Shown: piece after piece, positions 43,694-52,934 of the stretch
Layout: the number at the start of each line of letters is the position of its first letter
Position numbering within the stretch: the stretch's first letter is position 1
Assembly: GCF_021538895.1 (NCBI RefSeq)
Contig: NZ_JADDRL010000010.1
Span: 62,001-126,000, forward strand
Direction: 5' to 3'
DNA from: Streptomyces olivochromogenes
GTDB taxonomy: Bacteria; Actinomycetota; Actinomycetes; Streptomycetales; Streptomycetaceae
DNA length: 64,000 nucleotides
Made by a program: the position numbers and the translations under genes
Notes under the pieces: generated by a model
Told to the model about the DNA's origin: nothing
Seen by the model: only the letters and a program-made list of their open reading frames with translations
The model's database searches: none

Positions 43694-44416
43694 ATGACAA
43701 CGTCGCCCAGATGCCGGGTCGCCCTGGCATCGGCCGCGTCGGCTGCCATGCTCATCGCGGCACCCCTGGTTGGTGCGCAGGCCGCCTACGCACAGCCATA
43801 TCCGGGGTCGCCCCCGCCCCTGAACGTCAGCACCACCACGGTGACGACGGGAGGACTGTTGAGCTTCGACACGCCCCCGGGAATCTTCGATTCCGGGCAG
43901 GGCGTCACGGCACTGCTGGAGTCAAGGCCGATCGTCCTCGGCCATTTCCAGGCCGGGGACGACGGATCGGTGGCGGGGACTGTGACCATCCCGGAGACGG
44001 CCCCTGGCGGCTGGCACGTCTTCCGGCTCACCTCGGACAACCCTGACCGCAGCGTCGGCGCCACCATCTATGTGAAGGGCGGGATCGTTGGCACCCCGAC
44101 GCCGACTCCGACACCCAGTCCGACCAAGCCCCCGAAACCGACCAAGCCCCCGAAACCGACCGACCGGCCCACCCAATCGGACAAGCCAGAGCCCCCCGGT
44201 GGGCACGACGGACATGACGACGGAGACAACGGATCCTACGGACGCGACAAAGCCGCCGACCCGGTGGACTACCAGCACCAGACTCAACACCAGAACGGCG
44301 AAAGCCTCGCGGAGACGGGCAGTGCGAAGGCCTTGACCGTGGGCGGCACCGCGGCAGCGTTGGTCGTGGCCGGCGTTGGCACGATGCTGGTCGTGCGCCG
44401 TCGCCGCAGCTCATGA
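43694..44416 (+). CDS. LAXTG-anchored surface protein
   Basis: 240 residues; I chose ATG 43694, with GAGGAG about 10 bases upstream. A signal peptide (RVALASAASAAMLIAAPLVG, cut after AYA) leads to a ~100-residue beta domain (LNVSTTTVTTGGLLSFDTPP, then GGWHVFRLTSDNPDRSVGAT). A spacer of Thr/Pro repeats (TPTPTPTPSPTKPPKPTKPP) and a Gly/Asp/His-rich stretch follow. At the end come LAETG, a hydrophobic helix (VGGTAAALVVAGVGTMLVV) and RRRRSS, a complete class E (LAXTG) sorting signal of Streptomyces sortases. It will be attached to peptidoglycan. It is the first gene of the rightward EPS operon, 10 bases before the DUF4012 gene. Confidence 0.88.
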   Translation: MTTSPRCRVALASAASAAMLIAAPLVGAQAAYAQPYPGSPPPLNVSTTTVTTGGLLSFDTPPGIFDSGQGVTALLESRPIVLGHFQAGDDGSVAGTVTIPETAPGGWHVFRLTSDNPDRSVGATIYVKGGIVGTPTPTPTPSPTKPPKPTKPPKPTDRPTQSDKPEPPGGHDGHDDGDNGSYGRDKAADPVDYQHQTQHQNGESLAETGSAKALTVGGTAAALVVAGVGTMLVVRRRRSS

Positions 44417-44426
44417 CGGGCAGTTC

Positions 44427-46316
44427 ATGACGGAGCGAGACATCCGTACGGCGGTACAACGGCGTCCCGGCCCCGGCCGGGACGCCATCCGCATGCCCGG
44501 GGCAAACCGCTCCGGCGAACGGGCACCGGGTCGCCGCCGCGTGCTCAGCCAAGCAATCCTGGCCATCGCGCTGCTCCCGCTGGCCGGCGCCCTCTGGATC
44601 GGCGTCACCGGGTTGATCGCCCGCTGGGAACTGCTCGCGGCCCAGCAGGACCTCGACGCGCTGCGGCACTCGGTGGCGGCGGCGCCCGGCTCCGCCTCCG
44701 GCAAGGCGACCGCGCCCGCCGGGGTAGCGGAACAGGCCGTGCGCTCGGCCGCCGCGCACGCGTCTCGGGCGCATCGTCTCACCACCGGGCCGGCCTGGTG
44801 CTCCGCCGCCGAGCTGCCCTTTCTCGGAGGTCCCGTGAGAACCGTGCGCGGCGCCGCGTACGCGGCGGACCGGCTGGCCGGCGACGTACTGCCCTCGCTG
44901 ACCGGCGTCCTGCCGCCGTCCACGGCGCACGGAAGCGGCGGCGGCATGTCCGACGCGCTCACGGCGTTGCAGCGGCACGGGCCGGAAATCGTCCGGGCGG
45001 CAGGCGTCGTTGCCGAGGTGCGGACCGACGTGCACAGTCTGCCCCGGTCCACCTGGCTGACACCGGCCGACCGAGCCCGTGCCGGACTGCAACGGCAGCT
45101 GGACCGCCTCGCCCCGGTGATGACCGACGCCGCCGTGGCGGCTCGCGTCCTGCCGCCCATGCTCGGCACGCAAGGACAACGGCGCTACTTCCTCGCGTTC
45201 CAGAACATCGCCGAGGCACGCGGCACAGGGGGCGTCCCGGGCGCCTTCGCCGTGCTGCGAGCCGACCGGGGCCGGCTGTCCTTCGAGCGGTTCGGCAACA
45301 ACACGGAGATGATGGAAACGGCGATGCCGGACGTCGACCTCGGAGCCGACTTCGACGCCCGCTACGCGGGCAGCGACCCCATCCACGTGTGGCCCAACTC
45401 CAACATGAGCCCGCACTTCCCCTACGCGGCCCGCATCTGGGCAGCGGCATGGCGCAAGCACACCGGCGAACGCGTGGACGGGGCGATCGCCGTGGACCCT
45501 GTCACGCTGAGCCGTCTCCTGCGGGTCACCGGCCCGGCCCGCATGGCCGACGGCACCGAGCTCACCGCCGACAACGTCGTGGACCTCACCGAACGGGCCA
45601 GCTACTCGAAGTACGACGACATCGCCCGGCGCAAGGCGTTCTTCGTCGACGCCGCCCGTGCCGCCGCCGCACGGCTGATGGGTGCGCTCGACGACACGCT
45701 TCGACTGCCCGCACTGCTCGTCGCCGTGAACGACGCCCAGCGGGACGGACGGCTGAAGGTCTGGAGCGCCCACGCGGCGGAACAGCGCGTCCTGGAGTCC
45801 CGCCCCTATTCAGGCACGCTCCCGAACACTCCCGGCCCCTTCGCGGGACTGGTGGTGAACAACGCGGCCGGCGGCAAACTGGACTACTACCTCGGCCGAA
45901 GCCTGACCTGGGAAGCAGGCGCATGCTCCGGCGGCCACCGCACGGTCACCGCGACCATGACCCTGACCAACCGGGCGCCGACCTCCGGCCTACCCGACTA
46001 CGTGACCATGAGGGCGGACTCCCCTCCCTACCGAACCCGGCCGGGTGACAACCGACTCATGGTGTCGTACTACGCCGGGGTCGGAGCCACCCTCGTCGAC
46101 GCAACCCTGGATGGCCGCCGCGCGCTGCTCGCACCCGCCGTCGAACGCGGCCACTCCGTGTTCACGCTGGACCTGGAACTGCCCGCCACCTCCAGCCGCA
46201 CCCTGGTGCTGCATCTCCTGGAGCCGCACGCGGACGGCGCGCCGACCCTGCTGCGGCAATCCCTGGCGACGCCGCAGCGGACCACACTCAAGCCAGGAGG
46301 CGCCTGCCGTGTCTGA
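44427..46316 (+). CDS. DUF4012 domain membrane protein
   Basis: 629 residues from the ATG at 44427, 10 bases after the previous stop. One N-terminal membrane helix (LSQAILAIALLPLAGALWIG) anchors a large extracytoplasmic part. Its conserved core holds GQRRYFLAFQNIAEARGTGG, VPGAFAVLRADRGRLSFERF, HVWPNSNMSPHFPYAARIWA and GAIAVDPVTLSRLL. These motifs define DUF4012, found mainly in actinobacterial surface-polysaccharide loci. They share features with LytR-CpsA-Psr-type surface enzymes, but no catalytic role is proven. I infer a role in attaching or handling the glycan at the cell surface. The following cyclase gene overlaps its stop. Confidence 0.88.
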   Translation: MTERDIRTAVQRRPGPGRDAIRMPGANRSGERAPGRRRVLSQAILAIALLPLAGALWIGVTGLIARWELLAAQQDLDALRHSVAAAPGSASGKATAPAGVAEQAVRSAAAHASRAHRLTTGPAWCSAAELPFLGGPVRTVRGAAYAADRLAGDVLPSLTGVLPPSTAHGSGGGMSDALTALQRHGPEIVRAAGVVAEVRTDVHSLPRSTWLTPADRARAGLQRQLDRLAPVMTDAAVAARVLPPMLGTQGQRRYFLAFQNIAEARGTGGVPGAFAVLRADRGRLSFERFGNNTEMMETAMPDVDLGADFDARYAGSDPIHVWPNSNMSPHFPYAARIWAAAWRKHTGERVDGAIAVDPVTLSRLLRVTGPARMADGTELTADNVVDLTERASYSKYDDIARRKAFFVDAARAAAARLMGALDDTLRLPALLVAVNDAQRDGRLKVWSAHAAEQRVLESRPYSGTLPNTPGPFAGLVVNNAAGGKLDYYLGRSLTWEAGACSGGHRTVTATMTLTNRAPTSGLPDYVTMRADSPPYRTRPGDNRLMVSYYAGVGATLVDATLDGRRALLAPAVERGHSVFTLDLELPATSSRTLVLHLLEPHADGAPTLLRQSLATPQRTTLKPGGACRV

Positions 46317-47166
46317 GCGTGTGGGCCGCGCGGCAGGGGCCGTGCTCGCGGCCGCACTGCTGCTCGCGTCACGCCCACCGGCAGACCGTGCCCTCGACGA
46401 CCCGGCAGGCCGAGCCATGGACGGGCAGCAGGCGGCGGCGCACCGGGTCGAGCACCTGCGGGTCAAGGTGCTCAAGACCCTGCCGCACGACCCGCAGGCG
46501 TTCACCCAGGGACTCGAGATGGCCGGCCACACGCTCTACGAAGGCACCGGCATCTTTGGCCGGTCCTCGGTACGAGCAGGGCCTCCCGGCAAGACGCCCA
46601 CGGTCCGCGCGGCACTCCCCGGACCCTTGTTCGGTGAGGGCATCACCGTGCTCGGCCGAACCCTGTGGCAGCTCACCTGGCAAAACCGGATCGCCATCGA
46701 GCGCGACGCCAAGACGCTCGCGGAGCTGCGTCGCGTCCCGTACCCGGACGACGGCTGGGGCGTGTGCCTCCAGCGGGCTCGGCACCGGCTGGTGACCAGT
46801 GACGGCTCGTCACGGCTGACGTTCCGCGACCCCGGGACGCTCGCGAAGACGGGCGAGGTCACCGTGACCGAAGGGGGCCGGCCGGTGACGGAGTTGAACG
46901 AGTTGGAGTGCGTCGGCGCCGCTGTGTACGCCAACGTGCTCTTCACCAACCGCATCGTGCGCATCGATCCCGCCACCGGAGCGGTGACGGCGAGCATCGA
47001 CGCCTCGGGCCTGCTGCGCGGCGACGAACTCGTCACTGGTTCCACGCTGAACGGCATCGCGGCGATCCCGGGCACGGATCAGTTCCTGATCACCGGGAAG
47101 TTCTGGCCCAAAATGTTCAAGGTGGCATTGGTTCCGGCTCGACAGACGGGCGGCCACAGCGGCTGA
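46309..47166 (+). CDS. Secreted glutaminyl-peptide cyclotransferase (plant-type)
   Basis: 285 residues from the GTG at 46309, with AGGAGG about 8 bases upstream, overlapping the DUF4012 stop by 8 bases. A signal peptide (RAAGAVLAAALLLASRPPAD) precedes a five-bladed propeller enzyme domain with the diagnostic start FTQGLEMAGHTLYEGTGIFG, then TVLGRTLWQLTWQNRIAIER, YPDDGWGVCLQ, VTELNELECVGAAVYANVLF and TGSTLNGIAAIPGTDQFLIT. It cyclises N-terminal glutamine to pyroglutamate on exported proteins. Its place inside a polysaccharide operon is unusual; it may modify the adjacent surface proteins. Confidence 0.9.
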   Translation: MSERVGRAAGAVLAAALLLASRPPADRALDDPAGRAMDGQQAAAHRVEHLRVKVLKTLPHDPQAFTQGLEMAGHTLYEGTGIFGRSSVRAGPPGKTPTVRAALPGPLFGEGITVLGRTLWQLTWQNRIAIERDAKTLAELRRVPYPDDGWGVCLQRARHRLVTSDGSSRLTFRDPGTLAKTGEVTVTEGGRPVTELNELECVGAAVYANVLFTNRIVRIDPATGAVTASIDASGLLRGDELVTGSTLNGIAAIPGTDQFLITGKFWPKMFKVALVPARQTGGHSG

Positions 47167-47370
47167 ACCGGGGTGCGGCGGCAGGAGCCGGCGCCTGGGC
47201 GGACCGCCGCCACGACGCACCGCACGGGGCTTGCGCTCCTTCCTCCCCCACCGTGATCAACCTGGACGAACCGGGAACACTCCGGAGCCCTGCCAAAAGA
47301 CCAGCGGTGGCCGACCAAACCACTAGTGTCCTGACATAGTTCGCATTCCGTCGATGGCCCGTGGGTCATC

Positions 47371-48849
47371 ATGAGCGGCGTTATCGCCCTTGATTGGATC
47401 AGTTCGATGGGTGGCTCCGAAAAGGTGCGCGACGTCATGGTCGAGACATTTCCGGATGCGGAGGTGCGGCGCGTCTGGAACGACGGCGCGAGCCTTCGCC
47501 ACCCGACCCGGGTGGTGCGCGAGTCCCGGATCACGAAAACCCCGCTGATGCGGTCGAAGGCGACCTACAAGCGCCGCTCGAACGCGTTGGCTTGGGGAGT
47601 CGGTGCCACTGCCGCGCTGATCGGCGTCCAGTTTGCGCACGTCCACGTATTCACGGTGGTCACGGTCTTCTGGTTGCTGAGCGCAAAGGCGAAGCCTGGC
47701 CGCTGGGGCGTCGCCATCGGACTCGGGCTTGCCGTGATCCCGGTTGCCATCACCGCGCTCACAGGCGACCTGGTGAACAATGCCACCCTGGGCTTGCAGT
47801 TGCTCGCCCTGGCCGGCAACGCAATCATGATCGCGGCCAAGAGCGACCGGGACGACCGTCGCCTGATGCTGTATGGCGTCCTGTCGACCTCAACCCTCGC
47901 GTCCGTGGTCGCCCTCATTCAGGTGAGCGGCGTCCCCGGTGTCGAACTGTGGCACCACAACATCAGTTCGCTCGGCCGCCCGCAGGGGATCTACCCCGAG
48001 CCCGACTGGCTCGGCCTCTTCGGCGCAATCGGTCTCGTCCTGGCGTGGCGGATGTTGCCGCGGTCAACGTTGCGCAACCTGGTGCTCGCTCTCAACGCAG
48101 CCACCCTCGCCCTGGCCTTCGCCCGAGCCGCATGGGTCGGGCTGGCTGCGGCCGTTGTGCTCCACGTGGCGTTCTCGCTGGTAGGTCGACGCCGAGAAAG
48201 TCGGCAGGCGAAGAGCCGAACTGTTCCAACTCTCCTGTTCCTCGTGGCCTTCGCCGGCGTTGGCTTGGCAGCGTCGCCCGGCCTGAGAACCGACCTCACA
48301 GCTCGGGCTCAGTCGATCTTCTTCTCAAACGCCAGCGACGTCTCTGGCCGAGCGCGGGTGCAGCAGGCAGAGACCCTGATCCAGCTGGCCGAGACTGCGC
48401 CATGGTTTGGGCACGGCATCAGCGCGAGCGGCCGCGTGGGTGTCTCCGGCATCTACGACCCACGATCCGAGAACAGCGTCGGGAGCAACTGGGTGCTCTC
48501 CCTGTGGGTTGACGCGAAGTACCTGGCCGCCCCATTGATCTTGCTACTCATTGGCGCGGCGGCCGCGAGTGCGCGAACCGTTGCGGGTCAGGGCCTCGCC
48601 GTCGTCGTGGTCAACAACCTGTTCTCGAACGCCTCGTTCTCCCCGATCACGTGGCTGCTGCTCGGGCTTGTGCTTGCGGCTCGATCAGTCCCAGTCAGCG
48701 ATCAGCCGGAACACGATGCCGTAGACGGCGAGCAATACCACACATCTCACGAAAGACCTGATGGGGTGAGTACGACGGAGAGCCCACGGCCGCCGCGGCG
48801 CATGGTCGCCCACACCCCGCGACACCGCCCTACTGAGGAGTGGACATGA
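47371..48849 (+). CDS. O-antigen ligase/Wzy-type polymerase with a glycosyltransferase-derived N-terminus
   Basis: 492 residues. The first ~64 residues (ALDWISSMGGSEKVRDVMVE, then TFPDAEVRRVWNDGASLRHP and ITKTPLMRSKA) match the N-terminus of GT4-type glycosyltransferases, soluble enzymes that begin with a V-x-A-L-D-W-x-S-x-x-G-G-S-E-K-V motif. From about residue 68 the protein becomes a multi-helix ligase/polymerase (FTVVTVFWLLSAKAKPG, then PQGIYPEPDWLGLFGAIGL, WFGHGISASGRVG). It has ~10 membrane helices and a loop containing ENSVGSNWVLSLWVDAKY. It probably joins repeat units or transfers the finished glycan. The fusion looks like the scar of a deletion that removed the rest of a glycosyltransferase gene. 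The stop overlaps the methyltransferase start. Confidence 0.8.
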   Translation: MSGVIALDWISSMGGSEKVRDVMVETFPDAEVRRVWNDGASLRHPTRVVRESRITKTPLMRSKATYKRRSNALAWGVGATAALIGVQFAHVHVFTVVTVFWLLSAKAKPGRWGVAIGLGLAVIPVAITALTGDLVNNATLGLQLLALAGNAIMIAAKSDRDDRRLMLYGVLSTSTLASVVALIQVSGVPGVELWHHNISSLGRPQGIYPEPDWLGLFGAIGLVLAWRMLPRSTLRNLVLALNAATLALAFARAAWVGLAAAVVLHVAFSLVGRRRESRQAKSRTVPTLLFLVAFAGVGLAASPGLRTDLTARAQSIFFSNASDVSGRARVQQAETLIQLAETAPWFGHGISASGRVGVSGIYDPRSENSVGSNWVLSLWVDAKYLAAPLILLLIGAAAASARTVAGQGLAVVVVNNLFSNASFSPITWLLLGLVLAARSVPVSDQPEHDAVDGEQYHTSHERPDGVSTTESPRPPRRMVAHTPRHRPTEEWT

Positions 48850-49460
48850 GGGAAACAAGCCGCGTCGGTCGTATCGCCGGCATCGCGCAGATCGTAGCCA
48901 GCGACCCGGGCCAGGCCCGCTTTCTGCCGGCTTGGGGACGCGCCCTTCGGAAGTCTCCCCTGACGACCCGAGTGCCGTGGCTGCCGTTCAGGGTCATCGA
49001 GCGCCTTGAGAAACACCTGACGAATGAAAGCCGCGTGTTCGAGTTCGGCGGAGGCGGTTCCACGCTGTGGTTCGCCGACCGCGTCGGCCAGGTTGTCACG
49101 GTCGAGCACGATGAGAAATGGTTCCGTGCCGTGGAAGAGGCCGTCTCGGAGAGGGACAACTGCCAGGTCCTGTACCGGGCGGCCGACGACGACTTCGCGG
49201 GGTACGTCGGTGCAATCGCGGACTACGCCGACGGGTACTTCGACGTCGTTCTCGTCGACGGACGCAATCGGATCCGTTGCCTGCACTCCGCGATGGAGAA
49301 GGTACGTCCGGGTGGGCTCCTCATCCTCGACGACTCCGATCGCACCCGATATTCCGAAGCGTTCGTGATCGCCGCAGCGTGGCCGCATGTTGCCTACCGA
49401 GGTCTCACCCCCTCGAAGGCCATCGCGGGGGTTACCACCGTGTGGCGCAGGCCGGCCTAG
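48846..49460 (+). CDS. Class I SAM-dependent methyltransferase
   Basis: 204 residues, ATG overlapping the previous stop (ATGA). The SAM-binding motif I is VFEFGGGGSTLWFADRVG and motif II VVTVEHDEKWFRAVEEA. YFDVVLVDGRNRIRCLHSAM and KVRPGGLLILDDSDRTRYSE follow, as in sugar- or small-molecule methyltransferases found in polysaccharide loci. It may decorate a sugar in the repeat unit. It is part of the rightward operon and ends 204 bases before the flippase start. Confidence 0.88.
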   Translation: MRETSRVGRIAGIAQIVASDPGQARFLPAWGRALRKSPLTTRVPWLPFRVIERLEKHLTNESRVFEFGGGGSTLWFADRVGQVVTVEHDEKWFRAVEEAVSERDNCQVLYRAADDDFAGYVGAIADYADGYFDVVLVDGRNRIRCLHSAMEKVRPGGLLILDDSDRTRYSEAFVIAAAWPHVAYRGLTPSKAIAGVTTVWRRPA

Positions 49461-49664
49461 CCCAGTATGAGGACGTACAGAAACTGACCTGTACTTGGCG
49501 GGCCAAGGGGGCGGCACGCTCAACCGCGTACTCATTCTGATGGAGATTCATTCACTGCCGGCCCGGCGACACGGTAGTTGATTTCGCTGTGTCTTTTCGG
49601 AATTGAACTCGACAGGTACGTATCGGGCGGGCTCACCCAAGGGTGCGGCAGGAAGGGGCTTTAC

Positions 49665-50924
49665 ATGGGGTTGCTCTCTCTTCCGCCTGGGCGGACCACT
49701 GAGCGTCGGATCATGAGGTCCCCCGCACTTTCCATCGCTTCCCAGGCCGTGGGCGCGCTTCAACTCGCAATGATCCTTTGGATGTCCGAAGGAGGCTCGA
49801 ATGCGACGGACACGTACTTCTACCTGTTCAGCCTGGGACTCCTGCCCTCGCAGATCCTCACTGTGGGTGTGATGTACCCACTGATGATCAACCGGCAAGC
49901 CTCGATCGGCAGGAGGGCGGCTCGCCGGTTGGCCTCGTTCGTTCCAGTCCTCGCAGTCCTCGTGACGGCGACGGGCATCGTTTGGTTGGCGACCAGAGGC
50001 CGCGTGACTGCCGACCTTGTTCCACTCCTTGTGCTGTCAGCCGTCAACAGCGCGCTCCAGTCGATGATCTGGTCACGAGGTGTGGCAGCGGAATCGACCG
50101 GTGAGTCCCAATGGTTCGCGGCAGTCGCGCTCCCGGCCAACACCCTCGCGGTCATTGCTCTGCTCTTCCCTTGGGGGAACGAGAAACAGGCGCTCACTGT
50201 CATGCTCTTGGCGTTGGTCGTGGGAAACGCGGGCTACCTCGGGTTCATGGTCCGTCGGCGCATTGGAAGCGATGCCGTCAGCCGCCTTCCGGAGCAGTCA
50301 ACAGGGGCACAGGCGGCTTGGTGGTACCTGGCCCGCGCCGGGACGGGCTACGGGGGGCTGGCCGTACTCTCCTCGTTGGCCGTCCTTCTCCCGCCCAGTG
50401 CCCTCACGGTCCTGGCGGTAGTGACCAAACTCGTGGGCTCAGTGGCGTCCGTCTTCGTGAACGCCGTACTGCCCACCCTTGTGCATGCCGATACGGATTC
50501 ACCATGTGCAGCGCGCAGGTACATGCGACTCACTGGTGTCGCATTGCTGGTTCTCGGGCTGTCAGGGGTGGTCGCAACAACCTTCTTCCCCGGCAGCCGA
50601 CTTCTCCTGACCGTCGCGGTCGCAACCTGGCTGGTGGCAGCCGCCACGGCAGCCGCTGCGCAGCGCGTTGCGTTCCGGTTCCTGGCGGCGAAATCCTCGA
50701 TCGTGACCCTGCTGGTGCTGCCCATCGTGGTCCTTGCGAGTGTCGCCACTGCGACCGAGGGCGAGCTCAACCTGACGAACCTGGTCGCCGCCCAAGCCCT
50801 TGTCGACGCGGCAACAGCCGCGTTCCTGCTTGCCGCTCTGCGTGACAAGGTGATGACCATCGGTGCGCGCACGGCGACGGCCATGCTCGTCGCGATCTGG
50901 ATCGCGTCAACAGTCGGCGCGTAG
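49665..50924 (+). CDS. MVF/Wzx-type polysaccharide flippase
   Basis: 419 residues from the ATG at 49665 with AGGAAGGGG about 8 bases upstream. It is a polytopic membrane protein with about 11-12 helices, beginning ATDTYFYLFSLGLLPSQILT, typical of MurJ/Wzx-like lipid-linked oligosaccharide flippases, with ARAGTGYGGLAVLSSLAVLL in the middle. It should move the lipid-linked repeat unit across the membrane for the polymerase encoded upstream. It is the last gene of the rightward run and converges with the glycosyltransferase run at 50990. Confidence 0.82.
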   Translation: MGLLSLPPGRTTERRIMRSPALSIASQAVGALQLAMILWMSEGGSNATDTYFYLFSLGLLPSQILTVGVMYPLMINRQASIGRRAARRLASFVPVLAVLVTATGIVWLATRGRVTADLVPLLVLSAVNSALQSMIWSRGVAAESTGESQWFAAVALPANTLAVIALLFPWGNEKQALTVMLLALVVGNAGYLGFMVRRRIGSDAVSRLPEQSTGAQAAWWYLARAGTGYGGLAVLSSLAVLLPPSALTVLAVVTKLVGSVASVFVNAVLPTLVHADTDSPCAARRYMRLTGVALLVLGLSGVVATTFFPGSRLLLTVAVATWLVAAATAAAAQRVAFRFLAAKSSIVTLLVLPIVVLASVATATEGELNLTNLVAAQALVDAATAAFLLAALRDKVMTIGARTATAMLVAIWIASTVGA

Positions 50925-50989
50925 CGGGTCGCGGGATCAAGCGGCGCTGAGCACGCTCGGGCACCCGCAGAGCCAAGGTTTCGCGCCGC

Positions 50990-51964
50990 TCACCGGGTCG
51001 GCTCAGGCCAACCCATCCGACCGAGCGCACAGAGGACATTGGATGAGAATGCGCCCAGGCTGAAGTCGCGTTCCCAACGCTTGCGAATGCTTCGACGTGC
51101 GGTCTCCGTCGTGTCGGCCATCTGGATCAGCCGGTCGAGCGGATGCTCCACTGCATCAACGCCCTCAATCCCTTCGCCGCGGTAGGGCCGCAAACTCTCG
51201 TTGGGGTGAACCAGCGTGGGCAGACCGGCCTCCATCGAGGCGACCAGGACCATCTGTCCGGCGGATCGACCCGTCTCCCGTACGGGGAGATACACGGCAT
51301 GCGAACGTGAGAGGGCGTCAGTGAATTGCGATTGAGGAATGTAGGGCAGCCATTCGACCGTAGCCCGGCGACCGGCCCATCGTCTGGGTCCCGATCCGTC
51401 CGCGATCACAAGCTCCACGGCCACGCGATCACGCATCACGGACTCCACGAAGCGGCCGAGCGCCCTCGCGTCTCTGTCCGACGTGCCCCCCACGAAGACT
51501 CGGGGCACAGATTGGGACTTCGGCTTGCTCAGCGAACTCCCGAACGTGCCTCCCCAAACCACGGGACGAGCGCGGCCTCCTGCCGCGATCCAGTCAGAGG
51601 CCTCTCGCTCGGACGTCACGACGAGAGGCGTGTCACCGAGTCTCCGGACAAGGAAATCCCATGGCTTGGAGCGTAGCGTCGCATAAAGTCCCACCACCGC
51701 AAGATTCTTGATCCCGACGCTTCGACAGGCGACACCCGGCCAGGGGCTCATCGCAACCGTCGCTCGAGCAGGTCTCGCCAGCCTGGCCTTCAGGGCGACG
51801 GCCAACGAGTCCGCGCCGATGCCAAGTGCTCGCTTCCCCAGTCGAAATCCGGAAGGGGCGGCATGAGCAAGTCCGATGACGTCGAGGTCGGCGATGCGCC
51901 GGGACCACTCTTGCCGCGACCTGTCACTCAGACGCCCAAGCATCACCATCCGAACGTCATGCAT
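50990..51964 (-). CDS. Glycosyltransferase (GT4-like)
   Basis: About 324 residues from the ATG at 51964, which overlaps the upstream gene stop (51957). The C-terminal half shows the GT-B donor domain: VFVGGTSDRDARALGRFVES, ELVIADGSGPRRWAGRRATV, EWLPYIPQSQFTDALSRSHA and AGQMVLVASMEAGLPTLVHP (the E-x7-E-like nucleotide-sugar site). The N-terminal half is shorter than usual. It probably adds a sugar to the repeat unit in the cytoplasm. It is the last gene of the leftward operon. Confidence 0.8.
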   Translation of the reverse strand: MHDVRMVMLGRLSDRSRQEWSRRIADLDVIGLAHAAPSGFRLGKRALGIGADSLAVALKARLARPARATVAMSPWPGVACRSVGIKNLAVVGLYATLRSKPWDFLVRRLGDTPLVVTSEREASDWIAAGGRARPVVWGGTFGSSLSKPKSQSVPRVFVGGTSDRDARALGRFVESVMRDRVAVELVIADGSGPRRWAGRRATVEWLPYIPQSQFTDALSRSHAVYLPVRETGRSAGQMVLVASMEAGLPTLVHPNESLRPYRGEGIEGVDAVEHPLDRLIQMADTTETARRSIRKRWERDFSLGAFSSNVLCALGRMGWPEPTR

Positions 51965-52934
51965 GACTGCACCTGTCCTCGGATCGCAGCACCGTTTTCC
52001 AGGCACTTGAGCTGGCAGAGGCCTGACGGCCGAGCTGAGCACGCAGCGTTCGGCCGTCGGTGCCGAACGCGCGGTCGATGGCGCGAACCCACGCCTGTGG
52101 CTCCTGGCAGTTCGGCAAGGTGCCAAGGCTTCCGAAAATCGCTGCCAAGCTTGAATCCATCGGTCCGACAACCGGCACGAGGTTCTCGAGCGCGCGCATA
52201 GCGATCCCACTCTGAAAGAACCGCCGGTAGGGAACCAGCACTACGGTCGACGCGCCGCTGAGGATGGTCTGCAACTCCCCTTCAGAGATGAAACGGTTGT
52301 CAACCGACCAGCCCGGCACCTCCGGCCACCCGCGACCCGCCACCCTAAGGCTCACTTCGTCGGGCAACTCGCGGGCCAGGGACTCCATCAAATCGATGTC
52401 CCGATCAGGCTTGTACTGGCCGAGCACGTACACGGAGCGCGTCTGCGCGGGGCGCTTGGCGGGGGGCTGGTCAAGCACAGGATGAGGCACACAGACGATC
52501 CTTTGCAGACCGTGCCGCGCCACCACACGTGCCGCCTCGTCCGAGTGGGTCACCACCAGGCAGTTGAGACGCCGTGCCAACCATTTCAGAATGCGTCCGT
52601 AGCCGACTGCCCGAACGAGCGGATCTGGATCATGCAGCACCACAAAGCCCTGCCACCCAAAGAGCAAACGGACGCACACTACGTCCACATACCCCAGCAT
52701 CGGCCAAGCCAGGATCACGCTGCCCCCGTGACGCGTGCAATGAAGTCGCGCGTGAAACAACAACCGATAGCAGGAGGCGAGCCACCGCAGGCGCGACCCA
52801 CCGGAGGCACTCGGCTCGTCTGTCGACAGCACCGTGGTTGTGATGCCGGCGGCCTCGAGGTTCTGTGTCAGTGCCCGCCCGTAGTGAGCCAGCATCGAGG
52901 CCAGCGGGTTCACCACGATGACATTCCTAGACAA
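51957..52934 (-). CDS. Glycosyltransferase (GT4-like)
   Basis: About 325 residues. I chose TTG at 52934 with GGGAGG about 11 bases upstream; an ATG at 52952 is possible. The protein starts SRNVIVVNPLASMLAHYGRA, an N-terminal Rossmann start with a Gly-rich loop. The donor domain has SVYVLGQYKPDRDIDLMESL, VSLRVAGRGWPEVPGWSVDN, ILSGASTVVLVPYRRFFQSG and ALENLVPVVGPMDSSL. It overlaps both neighbours, so translation is coupled. Donor and acceptor are unknown. Confidence 0.78.
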   Translation of the reverse strand: MSRNVIVVNPLASMLAHYGRALTQNLEAAGITTTVLSTDEPSASGGSRLRWLASCYRLLFHARLHCTRHGGSVILAWPMLGYVDVVCVRLLFGWQGFVVLHDPDPLVRAVGYGRILKWLARRLNCLVVTHSDEAARVVARHGLQRIVCVPHPVLDQPPAKRPAQTRSVYVLGQYKPDRDIDLMESLARELPDEVSLRVAGRGWPEVPGWSVDNRFISEGELQTILSGASTVVLVPYRRFFQSGIAMRALENLVPVVGPMDSSLAAIFGSLGTLPNCQEPQAWVRAIDRAFGTDGRTLRAQLGRQASASSSAWKTVLRSEDRCSHA

